Of a DNA stretch of 64,000 bases, positions 49,059-60,867 are shown piece after piece. The position numbers and the translations under genes were made by a program. The notes below the pieces were generated by a model that did not search any database, was not told where the DNA came from, and saw only the letters and a list, made by a program, of their open reading frames with translations. Each line of letters begins with the position of its first letter. Within the stretch, counting starts at the first letter, position 1. The stretch is from an uncultured Collinsella sp. Its GTDB lineage: Bacteria > Actinomycetota > Coriobacteriia > Coriobacteriales > Coriobacteriaceae. The DNA lies in contig CABUZK010000007.1 of the NCBI GenBank assembly GCA_902496115.1, positions 1-64,000 of the forward strand. The letters are read 5' to 3'.

Positions 49059-50780
49059 TTGTTTAACGTCAACGCACAGGCAAAGGAAATCGGCTGGACT
49101 CTCACGACCCGCCTCCGCAGTTCATTGCCGTCCGACTATCTCTATCCGCTCGTTTATCTCGCGCGCTTCGCTCAGAAAACCGGCAGATGCGACGACCACG
49201 CCGAAATGATTGAGCTCGCATCCCAGGGTGACGGCGATATCGCTGCTCTGCTCGATCACGCCTATAAACGAATTGCCGCAGACGGATCATTCGACGAACT
49301 CCTTGCCGCTCTTTCCAATTTCAACGAAGAAGCAATCGACAAATTCCTTCAGGACGGCCCGATCAGCCAGGGAATCTTTGGCGGAGAGTCCTCGACCCCC
49401 GAGGGAATCGCGCACCTCGCACTTGCTGTTCTAGATATTAAGTCCGGCGAGAAGGTCATTGACTTCGGCTGCGGAACGGGCAATTTTCTCGAAGCTGCCG
49501 CGACGAAATGCCCCGATGCCAAACTTATGGGCGTCGAACTAAATTCGAACACCCTTGCCATCGCAAAGCTCCGTTCCAAAGTCAAGAGTTCGCAGATTTA
49601 CTATGCCTGTGATGACATGTTTCGCTATTTCGACAGCAGCATCGAGTGCAATCCTGTAGATAAAGCATTCTCCAACTACCCCTGGGGAATGCAGACCAAG
49701 ATGTTCTATAAGAGTTCTAATTACATTGAGAAAGTCATGAAAGGCCAGGAACGCTACAGCCGCCCGTCGTCATCCGATTGGGTCTTCAACCGTCTTCTTG
49801 TCGATTCCCTTAAAAAGGACGGGACCGCCGCCGCAGTCATGTCGAACGGCGCGTGCTTCAATGGCATGGATAAACCTGTTCGCGAATATTTCGTTAAGAA
49901 CGGTTTCATTAAAGCGATTGTCGCACTGCCTAAGGGGGTCTTTGCTCCCTACACGATGATTCAAACGTCATTCGTCATCCTTAGCGCAGGCGGCTCCAAG
50001 GGGGTTCGCTTTGTCGATGCAACTGATTTAGGCACCAATGATCGCCGCAGCTGCTCAATTGACGAAACCGCCATTAACGCGATTGTCGAGCGCCTCGGCA
50101 CCGATTCCGAAAAGAGTGTTTTCAAAACACTTGATGAAATTGCGGCGCGTGACTTCGATCTCTCTGCAAAGCGTTATCTCGAAAAAGAAATCGAGGTCCC
50201 GAATGGGGTTGAGCTCGGGAGCGTCGCAAAAATCATGCGAGGCGCAAGCGTTCGCGCAGCAGAACTCGATGCACTTGTCTGTGACGAAGACACCGGACTC
50301 AGCTATCTCAACCTGGGAAATATCTCTGATGGGTCTATCGACGACGACCTTCCAAACCTCTCCACGCTCGACATGAAGCTTGAGAAGTATCGCATCCACG
50401 ACGGTGACGTCCTCATCTCAAAGTCTGGAGCCCCATTCAAGGTTGCGGTTGCCGAAGTTCCCGAAGATCGAAAAATCATCGCAAATGGAAACCTGTACGT
50501 ATTGAGCACCAACAGAGAAAAGATTGACCCCTACTATCTCGCAGCGTTTTTCTCGAGCCCCACTGGAAAAGAGCTCCTTGCCCGCGAAGCAGTCGGCACT
50601 ACCATACCCAGTGTGCCCATCAAAGCTCTCAGCAACATCAAGGTGCCCCTCGAGGACGCCGATCGTCAGAAGACGATTGCCGATGCCTATCTCGCCAAGA
50701 CAGACGAGATCAAGTTGTTAAAGTTACGTCTATCTCGAGCCCGCCAGGAACTTACCGACCTTTTCGATGAGGAGGGTTAG
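49059..50780 (+). CDS. N6-adenine methylase fused to a type I specificity (TRD) domain
   Basis: A 573-residue protein joining HsdM- and HsdS-like parts. Residues about 1-100 are a helical N domain. The SAM motif is VIDFGCGTGNFLEAAA (D135 to G141). The catalytic motif reads NYPW (206-209) rather than NPPF/Y. From about 375 (LGSVAKIMRGASVRAAELDA) a target-recognition domain follows, ending in a coiled-coil-like helix (LAKTDEIKLLKLRLSRARQE). I chose the TTG at 49059 because AAAGGA lies six bases before it; an ATG at 49044 has no site. It is translationally linked to the next gene and controlled by the triple palindrome. It could modify DNA alone or with the neighbouring gene product. Confidence 0.8.
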   Translation: MFNVNAQAKEIGWTLTTRLRSSLPSDYLYPLVYLARFAQKTGRCDDHAEMIELASQGDGDIAALLDHAYKRIAADGSFDELLAALSNFNEEAIDKFLQDGPISQGIFGGESSTPEGIAHLALAVLDIKSGEKVIDFGCGTGNFLEAAATKCPDAKLMGVELNSNTLAIAKLRSKVKSSQIYYACDDMFRYFDSSIECNPVDKAFSNYPWGMQTKMFYKSSNYIEKVMKGQERYSRPSSSDWVFNRLLVDSLKKDGTAAAVMSNGACFNGMDKPVREYFVKNGFIKAIVALPKGVFAPYTMIQTSFVILSAGGSKGVRFVDATDLGTNDRRSCSIDETAINAIVERLGTDSEKSVFKTLDEIAARDFDLSAKRYLEKEIEVPNGVELGSVAKIMRGASVRAAELDALVCDEDTGLSYLNLGNISDGSIDDDLPNLSTLDMKLEKYRIHDGDVLISKSGAPFKVAVAEVPEDRKIIANGNLYVLSTNREKIDPYYLAAFFSSPTGKELLAREAVGTTIPSVPIKALSNIKVPLEDADRQKTIADAYLAKTDEIKLLKLRLSRARQELTDLFDEEG

Positions 50781-50782
50781 CC

Positions 50783-51322
50783 TTGGCGCATCTCACCATT
50801 CAGGAGCTCTCCGACCTTTGCGACGAGATGATGGGGCGCATGGGGCTCGAACTACTACCCGCCATAACAAAGGCGAATCGCGAAGACACCCTAGAGGATC
50901 TTTTGGCATCCCTTGGAATGTCCGACCTTCTCGTAAGCGAAAACGATCCCCATGAGGAACGTTTTCTGGGTAAGATCCTCGTTGTCGGCGCAAGCGCCGT
51001 TAACGTCGACAAGCTGCGCAGTATCGCCCGCAAGAAAGGGTTCGATCCGAATCGATTTGAGTTCCAGCTCGAATATTCCCGACTCAAGCACTTCAACTTC
51101 GGCAAAATACGCGGCTCGATGGGCTACGCCGCAATACTTGCGGGCCCCATGCCTCACAAGACTCCGGGCGCCGATGAAGCCTCGAGTTTCATCGCTCGCG
51201 TTGAGAACAATCCGGATGACTACCCGACACTCATTAAAATGCAAACGGGAAACGACCTCAAGATCACCAACAACAGCTTCAAGCAAGCGCTTGGCCAACT
51301 GTCACAACACGAGTGCCTGTAA
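50783..51322 (+). CDS. Unknown protein coupled to the methylase-TRD gene (179 aa)
   Basis: The TTG start at 50783 follows the methylase stop by two bases, with GGAGGG six bases upstream, so the two are co-translated. The N-terminal third is helical (LTIQELSDLCDEMMGRMGLE). The middle has a Rossmann-like pattern, GKILVVGASAVNVDKLRSIA, then FEFQLEYSRLKHFNFGKIRG and YAAILAGPMPHKTPG, which faintly recalls DUF2325-type domains. The end is helical (ITNNSFKQALGQLSQHECL). I do not know its function. Its tight link suggests a restriction or control partner of the methylase. Confidence 0.65.
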   Translation: MAHLTIQELSDLCDEMMGRMGLELLPAITKANREDTLEDLLASLGMSDLLVSENDPHEERFLGKILVVGASAVNVDKLRSIARKKGFDPNRFEFQLEYSRLKHFNFGKIRGSMGYAAILAGPMPHKTPGADEASSFIARVENNPDDYPTLIKMQTGNDLKITNNSFKQALGQLSQHECL

Positions 51323-51503
51323 ATTGAAGCCGATTTAATTAATAAACGAGCCCTGCCACTGACTGCCATTCTAATGTAATCAACCGATAAGAGAAATGGC
51401 GACCAACGGGTGTCAGATATACCAATATATGCAAGATTAACTGCTAGAATGCAATGGTGGACAGGCTCACCAACGTCGTGGAAGCATAAGGTAAGGAGTG
51501 CGC

Positions 51504-54593
<3,090 letters not shown>

Positions 54594-54607
54594 GGAGCTA
54601 AAACAGC

Positions 54608-56131
54608 ATGGCTAAACGCAAAGCTAAGGACACCAAGAAGAACACTGCCGACGTTGGCTTTGAGGATCAACTGTGGAACGCCGCAGATGTGCTGCGTGGC
54701 AACTTGGACGCTGCTGAGTACAAAAACGTCGTATTAGGCCTCATTTTCCTGAAGTATCTCTCGGACCGTTTCGACGAACGCTACCTAGAGCTCGTCGCAG
54801 AGGGTTACGGCGACGAGGAGGATCGCGACTGCTACATGGAGCAGAATGTCTTCTTCGTTCCCGAAGAAGCACGTTGGGCGAACATCTCACAGGCGGCGCA
54901 TACGCCTGAAATTGGCCAGATCATTGACAATGCCATGCGCGCCATCGAGCGCGAGAACGACAAGCTCAAAGACGTGCTGCCCAAAAACTTCGCTCGTCCC
55001 GAACTAGATAAGCGGCGCTTAGGCGACGTCGTCGACTTATTCACAAACGTACAAATGACCGATAACGAGAGCGAGAAAGACCTGTTAGGGCGCGCATACG
55101 AATATTGCCTGCAGAAATTCGCATCAATGGAGGGCAAAAACGCCGGTGAGTTCTATACGCCGTCGTGCATCGTGCGCACGCTAGTTGAAATCCTCCAGCC
55201 TTTCCACGGTCGTGTGTACGACCCCTGCTGCGGCAGCGGAGGCATGTTCGTGCAGTCCGCCGCCTTCGTCGAGCACCATGGCGGCAACGTGGTGCAGGAC
55301 ATCACCATCTTTGGCCAGGAGAGCAACCCTACCACGTGGAAGCTCGCAAAGATGAACCTCGGTATTCGCGGCATCGAGGCCGATTTGGGCAACTACGCCG
55401 ACACCTTCAGTGCCGACCAACACAAGAATGAAAAGTTCGATTTTGTACTGGCAAACCCTCCGTTCAATCTTAAGAACTGGGGCGGCGAAGCGCTGCAGGA
55501 AGACGTACGTTGGAAGTACGGCATGCCGCCCACGGGCAACGCTAACTTCGCTTGGATGCAGCATATGATTTGGCATCTTAACGGCACGGGCAAGATTGGC
55601 CTCGTATTGGCAAACGGGTCGCTCTCGAGCCAGGCGAGCGGCGAGGGCGATATTCGACGTGCTATCGTAGAGGACGATTTAGTCGAGGGCATTGTAGCCA
55701 TGCCGGGGCAGCTGTTCTACAGCACCCAAATTCCCGTGTGTCTGTGGATCCTGAACAAGAAGAAGGCTCAGTCCGGCAAGACACTATTCATCGATGCCCG
55801 CGAAATGGGCACCATGGTCTCTCGCAAACTACGCGAGTTTACCGAAGAGGACATCAACAAAGTTGCATCCGCATTCGACTCCTTCCGCAAGGGCAAGTTC
55901 GAGCCCGTGAAGGGGTTCAGCGCCATAGCGGATTTGGATGAAATCGCCAAGCAAGATTTCATCCTGACGCCCGGTCGCTACGTAGGCATTGCCGAGATCG
56001 AAGACGACGGCGAGCCGTTTGAGGAGAAGATGGCACGCCTAACCAGCGAGATTTCAAAGTGTTTTGAAGAGTCCAACCGCTTGCAGGAGCAGATTAAGAA
56101 GAATCTGGAGGCGATTGGTTATGGGATGTAG
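54608..56131 (+). CDS. hsdM: Type I restriction enzyme, M subunit
   Basis: HsdM (507 residues) methylates adenine N6 in the target and is needed for both modification and restriction. The N-terminal helical domain includes ADVLRGNLDAAEYKNVVLGL. The SAM motif is VYDPCCGSGGMF (D205 onward) and the catalytic motif NPPF at 283-286. GEFYTPSCIVRTLVEIL is the usual linker signature. The 3' end overlaps hsdS by 11 bases, which couples their translation. Confidence 0.96.
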   Translation: MAKRKAKDTKKNTADVGFEDQLWNAADVLRGNLDAAEYKNVVLGLIFLKYLSDRFDERYLELVAEGYGDEEDRDCYMEQNVFFVPEEARWANISQAAHTPEIGQIIDNAMRAIERENDKLKDVLPKNFARPELDKRRLGDVVDLFTNVQMTDNESEKDLLGRAYEYCLQKFASMEGKNAGEFYTPSCIVRTLVEILQPFHGRVYDPCCGSGGMFVQSAAFVEHHGGNVVQDITIFGQESNPTTWKLAKMNLGIRGIEADLGNYADTFSADQHKNEKFDFVLANPPFNLKNWGGEALQEDVRWKYGMPPTGNANFAWMQHMIWHLNGTGKIGLVLANGSLSSQASGEGDIRRAIVEDDLVEGIVAMPGQLFYSTQIPVCLWILNKKKAQSGKTLFIDAREMGTMVSRKLREFTEEDINKVASAFDSFRKGKFEPVKGFSAIADLDEIAKQDFILTPGRYVGIAEIEDDGEPFEEKMARLTSEISKCFEESNRLQEQIKKNLEAIGYGM

Positions 56132-57302
56132 AGTCGCACTTGGTGACGTTTGTAGCTTCTACCGCGGCGCCAGCGTCCCCCGTACCCGCATGTACGATAA
56201 GGGTGCCTATCTTTACATTCACTATGGAGATCTTTACAAAGGTTTCGACCTACACATCGACGTTGAAGACCCCGCAAAACCCATCCCATACATCCTTAAC
56301 AACGAAAAGATAAAAGACAGTCAGCGTCTCAGAGACCAAGACATCGTATATGTGCTGACCTCAGAGACAGTCGATGACCTTGGTCATGCCTACTTGTTTA
56401 ACAATCCAAAGGACAAGCCTGCCATTTCAGGCACCGAAACAACCATCGTGCGCGTCAATCGCCGAGACCTCGTCGTGCCGGCTTACCTCAACTATCTCAT
56501 GAGCTCTCCGCGCTTTATTAGAGAGCTCCGGCAGTACACGAGAGGCATGAAGGTATTCCGTGTCCATCCCAAAGACGTGGCACGAATCGAAATCGATTTA
56601 CCGCAAACTGAGGTGCAGCATCAAATTGTTTCAATACTTGACGCGATATACGCAAAGCAGCAAGCAAACTCTAAGCTAAATGGCTATTTACTTGATTTGG
56701 CAACAGCGCAATTTGAGGCTGCGCTGAAAGAGCGTGCGTCCAATGTGAGGCTTGGAGATATCATCGGGCTCGAAGATTCAAAGAGAGTTCCTCTAAATAG
56801 CAGGGATCGCGAGAGTCGAAAAGGGCCTTATCCATATTACGGGGCAACGTCAATCATGGATTATGTCGACGATTACCTTTTCGATGGGGTGCGGGTGTTG
56901 CTTGGTGAAGACGGCTCAGTCATCGATTCTGAGGGGAAGCCCGTTCTTCAGTACGTCTGGGGAAGATATTGGGTCAACAACCATGCCCATATTCTGAAAG
57001 CTGCTGGCGCGTATCCTCTAGAAGCTATATATGTCGCGTTGAGGCGCACCTCGATCGGCCATATTGTTACCGGTGCAGTTCAAATGAAGATCAGCCAGCG
57101 TAATTTAAAAAAACTCGAGGTATCTATGCCGGATCCGGGGTCGCTCGACTACCTACAGCCCCTTTTCGCTGCATACCGTAATCTGTGTGAAGAAAGTCGC
57201 CACCTTGTAACTCTTCGCGACACCCTTCTCCCCAAGCTCATGACGGGCGAGATCGATGTCTCAGAGCTCAACCTCAAGCAGCTAAATAGCCATTTAGCTT
57301 AG
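56121..57302 (+). CDS. hsdS: Type I specificity subunit, expressed copy, with crossover sites
   Basis: HsdS (393 residues) sets the bipartite DNA target of the enzyme through two target-recognition domains. TRD1 (N1) runs from residue 1 to about 185 and ends in a conserved helix (QANSKLNGYLLDLATAQFEA). TRD2 (C1), about 220-360, ends in the second helix (LRDTLLPKLMTGEIDVSELN, then LKQLNSHLA). Crossover site a (56677-56690) encodes LNGYL at the first junction and site b (57283-57296) encodes LNSHL at the C terminus. The ATG at 56121 lies inside the hsdM 3' end. The gene converges on, and overlaps by 29 bases, the silent copy on the other strand. Confidence 0.93.
   Translation: MGCRVALGDVCSFYRGASVPRTRMYDKGAYLYIHYGDLYKGFDLHIDVEDPAKPIPYILNNEKIKDSQRLRDQDIVYVLTSETVDDLGHAYLFNNPKDKPAISGTETTIVRVNRRDLVVPAYLNYLMSSPRFIRELRQYTRGMKVFRVHPKDVARIEIDLPQTEVQHQIVSILDAIYAKQQANSKLNGYLLDLATAQFEAALKERASNVRLGDIIGLEDSKRVPLNSRDRESRKGPYPYYGATSIMDYVDDYLFDGVRVLLGEDGSVIDSEGKPVLQYVWGRYWVNNHAHILKAAGAYPLEAIYVALRRTSIGHIVTGAVQMKISQRNLKKLEVSMPDPGSLDYLQPLFAAYRNLCEESRHLVTLRDTLLPKLMTGEIDVSELNLKQLNSHLA
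56677..56690 (+). repeat. Crossover site a (TAAATGGCTATTTA)
   Basis: A 14-bp core with 5-bp inverted arms TAAAT/ATTTA around an asymmetric GGCT, typical of a tyrosine-recombinase site. Flanks: AAGC on the left and CTTGA on the right. It lies at the junction of the two halves of hsdS. Confidence 0.8.
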
Positions 57303-57741
57303 TGTTGAGTTCAATTTTATTGTCCAGTAAACCCAGGACGCCAGAAATAGCGGTCTGTGTTTCGTAATCCGGAACACAGACCGGGCATAGATGAACGTGA
57401 TTGCGATTTATGCCCGGCACGGCGCTTGCAGTTAAGTAGTCTCGCCATGGAATAGTTTTGAGTAGATAATAAACGAACTTAGGATCATTGCCCTTAAAGT
57501 CTGTCGAGTACAAAGACGTATTTAATGGCCAGCAAGCTGCATCAGAGAAAAAAACTTGGCCAATAGTTCCGTAGCGTCCAGTTACGACGCATGGACCCTT
57601 AACGGCGGCTTTCGAATGCGTGCCCGTTTGTCCCGAAGATGAGAAAACCGGATAGGGGCCATCAGCCCTGCTGCTGGAAGGGAGGTCAAACCCCCTTTTT
57701 AGATTAACAATCTCTCCCAAGGTCTTTTGCGTCCAGCTCAT
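57274..57741 (-). CDS. Silent or half specificity subunit (N2, single TRD)
   Basis: A 155-residue HsdS N-terminal half on the opposite strand: MSWTQKTLGEIVNLKRGFDL, a full TRD (PYPVFSSSGQTGTHSKAAVK and FYYLLKTIPW-like segments), then the conserved helix ending ELNTKLNGYLAA and a stop. The stop falls just past crossover site b, so the frame is cut exactly where a C half should join. Its ATG overlaps the recombinase stop (ATGA), so it is translated after the recombinase. It may act as a half-subunit that dimerises, or wait for inversion of the C1 segment to become full length. Confidence 0.85.
   Translation of the reverse strand: MSWTQKTLGEIVNLKRGFDLPSSSRADGPYPVFSSSGQTGTHSKAAVKGPCVVTGRYGTIGQVFFSDAACWPLNTSLYSTDFKGNDPKFVYYLLKTIPWRDYLTASAVPGINRNHVHLCPVCVPDYETQTAISGVLGLLDNKIELNTKLNGYLAA
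57283..57296 (-). repeat. Crossover site b (inverted relative to site a)
   Basis: Reads TAAATGGCTATTTA on the minus strand, with flanks AAGC on its left (as site a) and GCTGC on its right (as site c). It lies within the 29-base overlap of hsdS and the opposite-strand N2 copy. Confidence 0.8.
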
Positions 57742-58694
57742 TCCAAATACTTCCTGTGCGAAGCCTTCACATTGCTCTGATTAACCATGGCGTAGTACAT
57801 GGTTGTGTCTATTTTCGCATGGCCCAACAGCTTTTGCACCTGCTCTATGGGCATTCCCTTGTCGATAGCATGGGTGGCAAGCGTACGGCGAAACTTATGC
57901 GGATGAACGCGGTTGATACCGGCGCTTCTGCCTAGGTCACGTAAACGGAGTTCTATGCTCCCCACCGTAATACGTCGAGCTGAGGAATCGAGCGCGACAA
58001 ATAATGCAGGACTCTTGTCAGCACGGCTCGAAAGATATTCCGTAAGATGAAGCTTAGCGCGCGCATCGAAGTAAACGGGGCGCTGCTTATTTCCCTTTCC
58101 CATTACAAGGCATTCGCGCTCGTGCAGATTGACATCCTTCCTGTCGAGTCGCACAAGTTCGCCAATACGCATGCCCGTCGAAGCGAGTAGATCAACGATG
58201 GCAAGATCTCGCTTGGACTCACAGGCGTCTCGCAATACCTCCAGTTCCTCATCGCTAAGCACCTCTTTGGTTACTTGAGCTGTTTTGACGCGACGAATGC
58301 GCCTTACAGGACTTTTCACAATGTAATCCTCATCTTCAAGCCACGAAAAGAAGCTCGACATGATACGACGTATATTATCGATTGTGACCTTACTAGAACC
58401 GCGTTTCACCTCGTAATCATTGAGATAGCGGCGCAAGTCGTCGCTCTCAACCTGGGTATAGGGCTTAGCAAGCGCTGTGTTCATATGCCGTAAGGTTGCC
58501 TCATAGTATGCAATGGTTTTAGGAGAGCATCCCTCGACCTCTTTAGCGGTGAGAAAGAGCACAAGCAGATCTTGCTCTGGCTCTGTTTGTTTCGGCCCGA
58601 GTGCCCGTCTAAGCGTAATGGTTAGATGTTTGAGCTGGTGTGGGTCGAGAAGGCCCTGCATTTCCGAAAGTACGGTATTGATGACAGTTTCCAC
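57738..58694 (-). CDS. Tyrosine recombinase (phage-integrase family) of the hsdS switch
   Basis: A 318-residue XerC/D-like recombinase. The N-terminal SAM-like core-binding domain spans CSPKTIAYYEATLRHMNTAL to FFSWLEDEDYI. The catalytic set is visible: Arg in STGMRIGELVRL, Lys in GKGNKQRPVYF, HxxR in HPHKFRRTLATH, His in LLGHAKI and the nucleophile Tyr in DTTMYYAM. The GTG at 58694 has AAAGGA five bases upstream and is my choice. The frame is also open upstream and continuous with the silent C half, with no stop between. It lies between the silent halves and the crossover sites, so it is the likely inversion enzyme. Confidence 0.88.
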   Translation of the reverse strand: METVINTVLSEMQGLLDPHQLKHLTITLRRALGPKQTEPEQDLLVLFLTAKEVEGCSPKTIAYYEATLRHMNTALAKPYTQVESDDLRRYLNDYEVKRGSSKVTIDNIRRIMSSFFSWLEDEDYIVKSPVRRIRRVKTAQVTKEVLSDEELEVLRDACESKRDLAIVDLLASTGMRIGELVRLDRKDVNLHERECLVMGKGNKQRPVYFDARAKLHLTEYLSSRADKSPALFVALDSSARRITVGSIELRLRDLGRSAGINRVHPHKFRRTLATHAIDKGMPIEQVQKLLGHAKIDTTMYYAMVNQSNVKASHRKYLE

Positions 58695-58754
58695 GCTGTT
58701 CCTTTCGTCGAGTACGATAGCCACAGTGTGGACGGCGCGTTGTACATAGTGAAG

Positions 58755-58768
58755 TAAATGGCTATTTA
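58755..58768 (+). repeat. Crossover site c
   Basis: TAAATGGCTATTTA in the same orientation as site a, flanked by GAAG on the left and GCTGC on the right. It lies at the 3' end of the silent C half, where the minus strand encodes QLNSHLLHYVQ. Confidence 0.8.
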
Positions 58769-59393
58769 GCTGCGTAAAATCGACCCTTGAGACGTCGATC
58801 TCGCCCGACATAAGTTTGGGGAGAAGAGCGTCACGAAGAGCAGCCAGTTTTCGGTTCTGTGTCGAATTCTGAACAATCTGTTCTCTCAATGGCTCTGCAA
58901 TAGTATTAAACCTCTCGAGATCTCCTCTTGCAGGAATAGGCACGTTCAACGCTTCCAAATCGCCTTTTCCCATATGCGCGACGGTAGTACCAGAGGCGTA
59001 GTTCTGGATGAAAGCCAACAATGGGTTCAATGCCATAAGCAAATAACTTCTTGAAACTCCCGAATTGGCAGCGGGCTCGAAAAGGCAAACTCGCTGATTC
59101 AGTACAGCCATTTCACCCTGCCAGAGACATGGCGTGAATTCGGCATCCATTCCCGCTAAAACGTCACCAGGATGTACGAATACCCTTTTTGGATGAGCCT
59201 CATTTGTCCAATACTGCGGAGAGAAGGTGCTCAAATCACGTATGCGGATCAGGGGATACCCTACCTTTTCCTCGTTAAACAAGGCAGACTTGAACGCTGC
59301 TCCATAAACAACATCAGCAATGTCATAAATTGACCCGAGGGTTAACTTGTTGCAGCAGAAGGAATGTTGGTACTGAACATTCATCAACTCAAG

Positions 59394-59407
59394 TAAATAG
59401 CCATTTA
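59394..59407 (-). repeat. Crossover site d
   Basis: Reads TAAATGGCTATTTA on the minus strand, flanked by TAGC on the left and CTTGAG on the right, matching site a (CTTGAT) on the right. It marks the outer end of the invertible locus, 44 bases from a terminator. Confidence 0.8.
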
Positions 59408-59450
59408 GCTAAGTCTCTACGTCAGCTCGGACGCCATGTCTCGCCGCACA

Positions 59451-59486
59451 AAAACGGGGCAGCCAGCACTCCTGCGAACTGCCCCG
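59451..59486 (-). terminator. Rho-independent terminator after the zinc-ribbon gene
   Basis: On the minus strand CGGGGCAG pairs with CTGCCCCG over 16 bases, followed by TTTTTG. It ends the gene at 59530-60867 and keeps its transcript out of the hsdS switch region. Confidence 0.8.
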
Positions 59487-59529
59487 CACCCCCGGCCATC
59501 ACGTTACAGTACCAACCAGCACCACTCCC

Positions 59530-60867
59530 CTACTTCCCAAAGATCGCGCCGAACAGGCCCTTGCGCTTGGGCTTTTCCTCTCGGTAAGAACCCTCGGCCG
59601 CCGCTGCCACTTGGCGCGGTTGTTCGCCGCCTCCGCGGCGTACGATCTGGTATAGGAAGGGCGATTTAACGTATTTGACCTCGATGGGCGTAGCGTGCAC
59701 GGTGCTTTCGCTCGACAGCATCACGTTGGGATTGAGCGGTGCCACCACATGCGTTTCGCGCTTGTCGCTAAACACCACCGCGGCCGCGCGACCCGTCTGG
59801 CCGTTTACGGCAATGCGTACCTGTTCGCCGTCGCGGCTATCCGACGCCGGGCGATCGACAAAGTAGACCGGTACCATCACCAGGCCGTCCTTATGCTTGC
59901 GGGCTTTACGCGCCCAGGTGCGGATGCTCTTTTTATTGAGCCCCAGCACCGCCTCAGCATCGTTGCCGGCAACGTCGAGCGCCAGCTTATCAATGACCAC
60001 CTGGTCCTTGGTGGACGCATCGACGGAAACGACGCGAAAGTCACCTTCCTGCATGGCGGGATCGAACGACCCCACCTTGCCAAAGTCCCACGGCTCCAAA
60101 ATGCCCATAAGGTGAACGTCCAGGTAGTTTGCCCGCGGATACGCCCAGTCGAGCACCTCGTAGTACACCAAGGTCTCCTTGCTCAGGCCCTTTCCCGGGA
60201 AGGACGCCATCATGCGCAGGTCCGCCAGCGCCATGGGGAAATAGAAGAGCATCATGTCGTTTTGAATCGCGTCTTCCACGTCGTGCCCGGCAAAGGCATC
60301 AGGGTACTGGCGCACCAGCTGCAGCGCGTTGGCACGTGCCTGCTGTGGCGATATCTCACAGGGGACGCCCTGTTCGGGAACGTATTCGGCACCCACGCCC
60401 ATGGTCAGGCGCTTGCTAAACGTGCCGGGCTTGAGAAGGTCAACCATACCGATTTTATTTCCGCAGGACGGGCACTCAAACACGCGCTGGGTCGATGACC
60501 CCTCAAAGGACGCGCCGCAGAAGGGGCAGGGAATGCTCACGTGCGTCGCCTCTTGGATCTCCTGCGCCGTGCCGCGGTCCTCCCACAGCAGGTGCTCAAG
60601 AACCGACTGATTGCGCCAGTGCGAATTGAAGAAATACCAGTCCGGGTCCTCCGGGCGCTCGAGTTGCGACACATGCGTGAGCTTGAGCAGTCCATCCACC
60701 ACCGTCAACGGCGTATGGCGAATGCCCAGGGCGCTCTTGGGCTCCCCCGCATCAGCCTGCCACGGAACGACCGTGCCGCAATAGGCGCACTCAAAGCTGC
60801 GCTTAGCCTGGTGCGAGTACATAGGGCCGCCGCAGTTTTGACATTTAATGGCAAACATCTCGTCCAT
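59530..60867 (-). CDS. Double zinc-ribbon protein of unknown function
   Basis: A 445-residue protein with two zinc ribbons near the N terminus: IKCQNCGGPMYSHQAKRSFE followed by CAYCG, and PCPFCGASFEGS followed by FECPSCGNKIG. The remainder is an alpha/beta region without motifs that I recognise (LVRQYPDAFAGHDVEDAIQN, VPVYFVDRPASDSRDGEQVR, VYFVDRP). The C terminus is basic (KPKRKGLFGAIFGK). Such TFIIB-like or rubredoxin-like ribbons suggest membrane-associated or RNA/protein-binding roles, as in bacterial primosomal or DnaJ-like ribbon proteins; none is supported further. GGAGG precedes the ATG at 60867. Confidence 0.65.
   Translation of the reverse strand: MDEMFAIKCQNCGGPMYSHQAKRSFECAYCGTVVPWQADAGEPKSALGIRHTPLTVVDGLLKLTHVSQLERPEDPDWYFFNSHWRNQSVLEHLLWEDRGTAQEIQEATHVSIPCPFCGASFEGSSTQRVFECPSCGNKIGMVDLLKPGTFSKRLTMGVGAEYVPEQGVPCEISPQQARANALQLVRQYPDAFAGHDVEDAIQNDMMLFYFPMALADLRMMASFPGKGLSKETLVYYEVLDWAYPRANYLDVHLMGILEPWDFGKVGSFDPAMQEGDFRVVSVDASTKDQVVIDKLALDVAGNDAEAVLGLNKKSIRTWARKARKHKDGLVMVPVYFVDRPASDSRDGEQVRIAVNGQTGRAAAVVFSDKRETHVVAPLNPNVMLSSESTVHATPIEVKYVKSPFLYQIVRRGGGEQPRQVAAAAEGSYREEKPKRKGLFGAIFGK

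Larger units (their letters stand above)
58755..59407 (-). pseudogene. Silent specificity C-terminal half (C2) bounded by crossover sites
   Basis: A promoterless HsdS C-terminal half between sites d and c on the minus strand. In frame from site d it reads LNGYLLELMNVQYQHSFCCN, then a TRD (LTLGSIYDIADVVYGAAFKS) and the terminal helix LAALRDALLPKLMSGEIDVS leading to QLNSHL at site c. The LNGYLLEL start is equivalent to LNGYLLDL at site a of hsdS, so inversion between a and d would join it in frame to N1. There is no ribosome site or N half in front of it. In the present orientation its frame runs on into the recombinase gene. Confidence 0.8.

Noticed and set aside
57738..59387. One 549-residue protein fusing a specificity domain to a recombinase
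   Set aside because: The frame is open throughout, but a GTG with AAAGGA at 58694 gives a normal recombinase, and the upstream part begins exactly at crossover site d without a ribosome site. I treat it as a silent hsdS half plus a separate recombinase gene.
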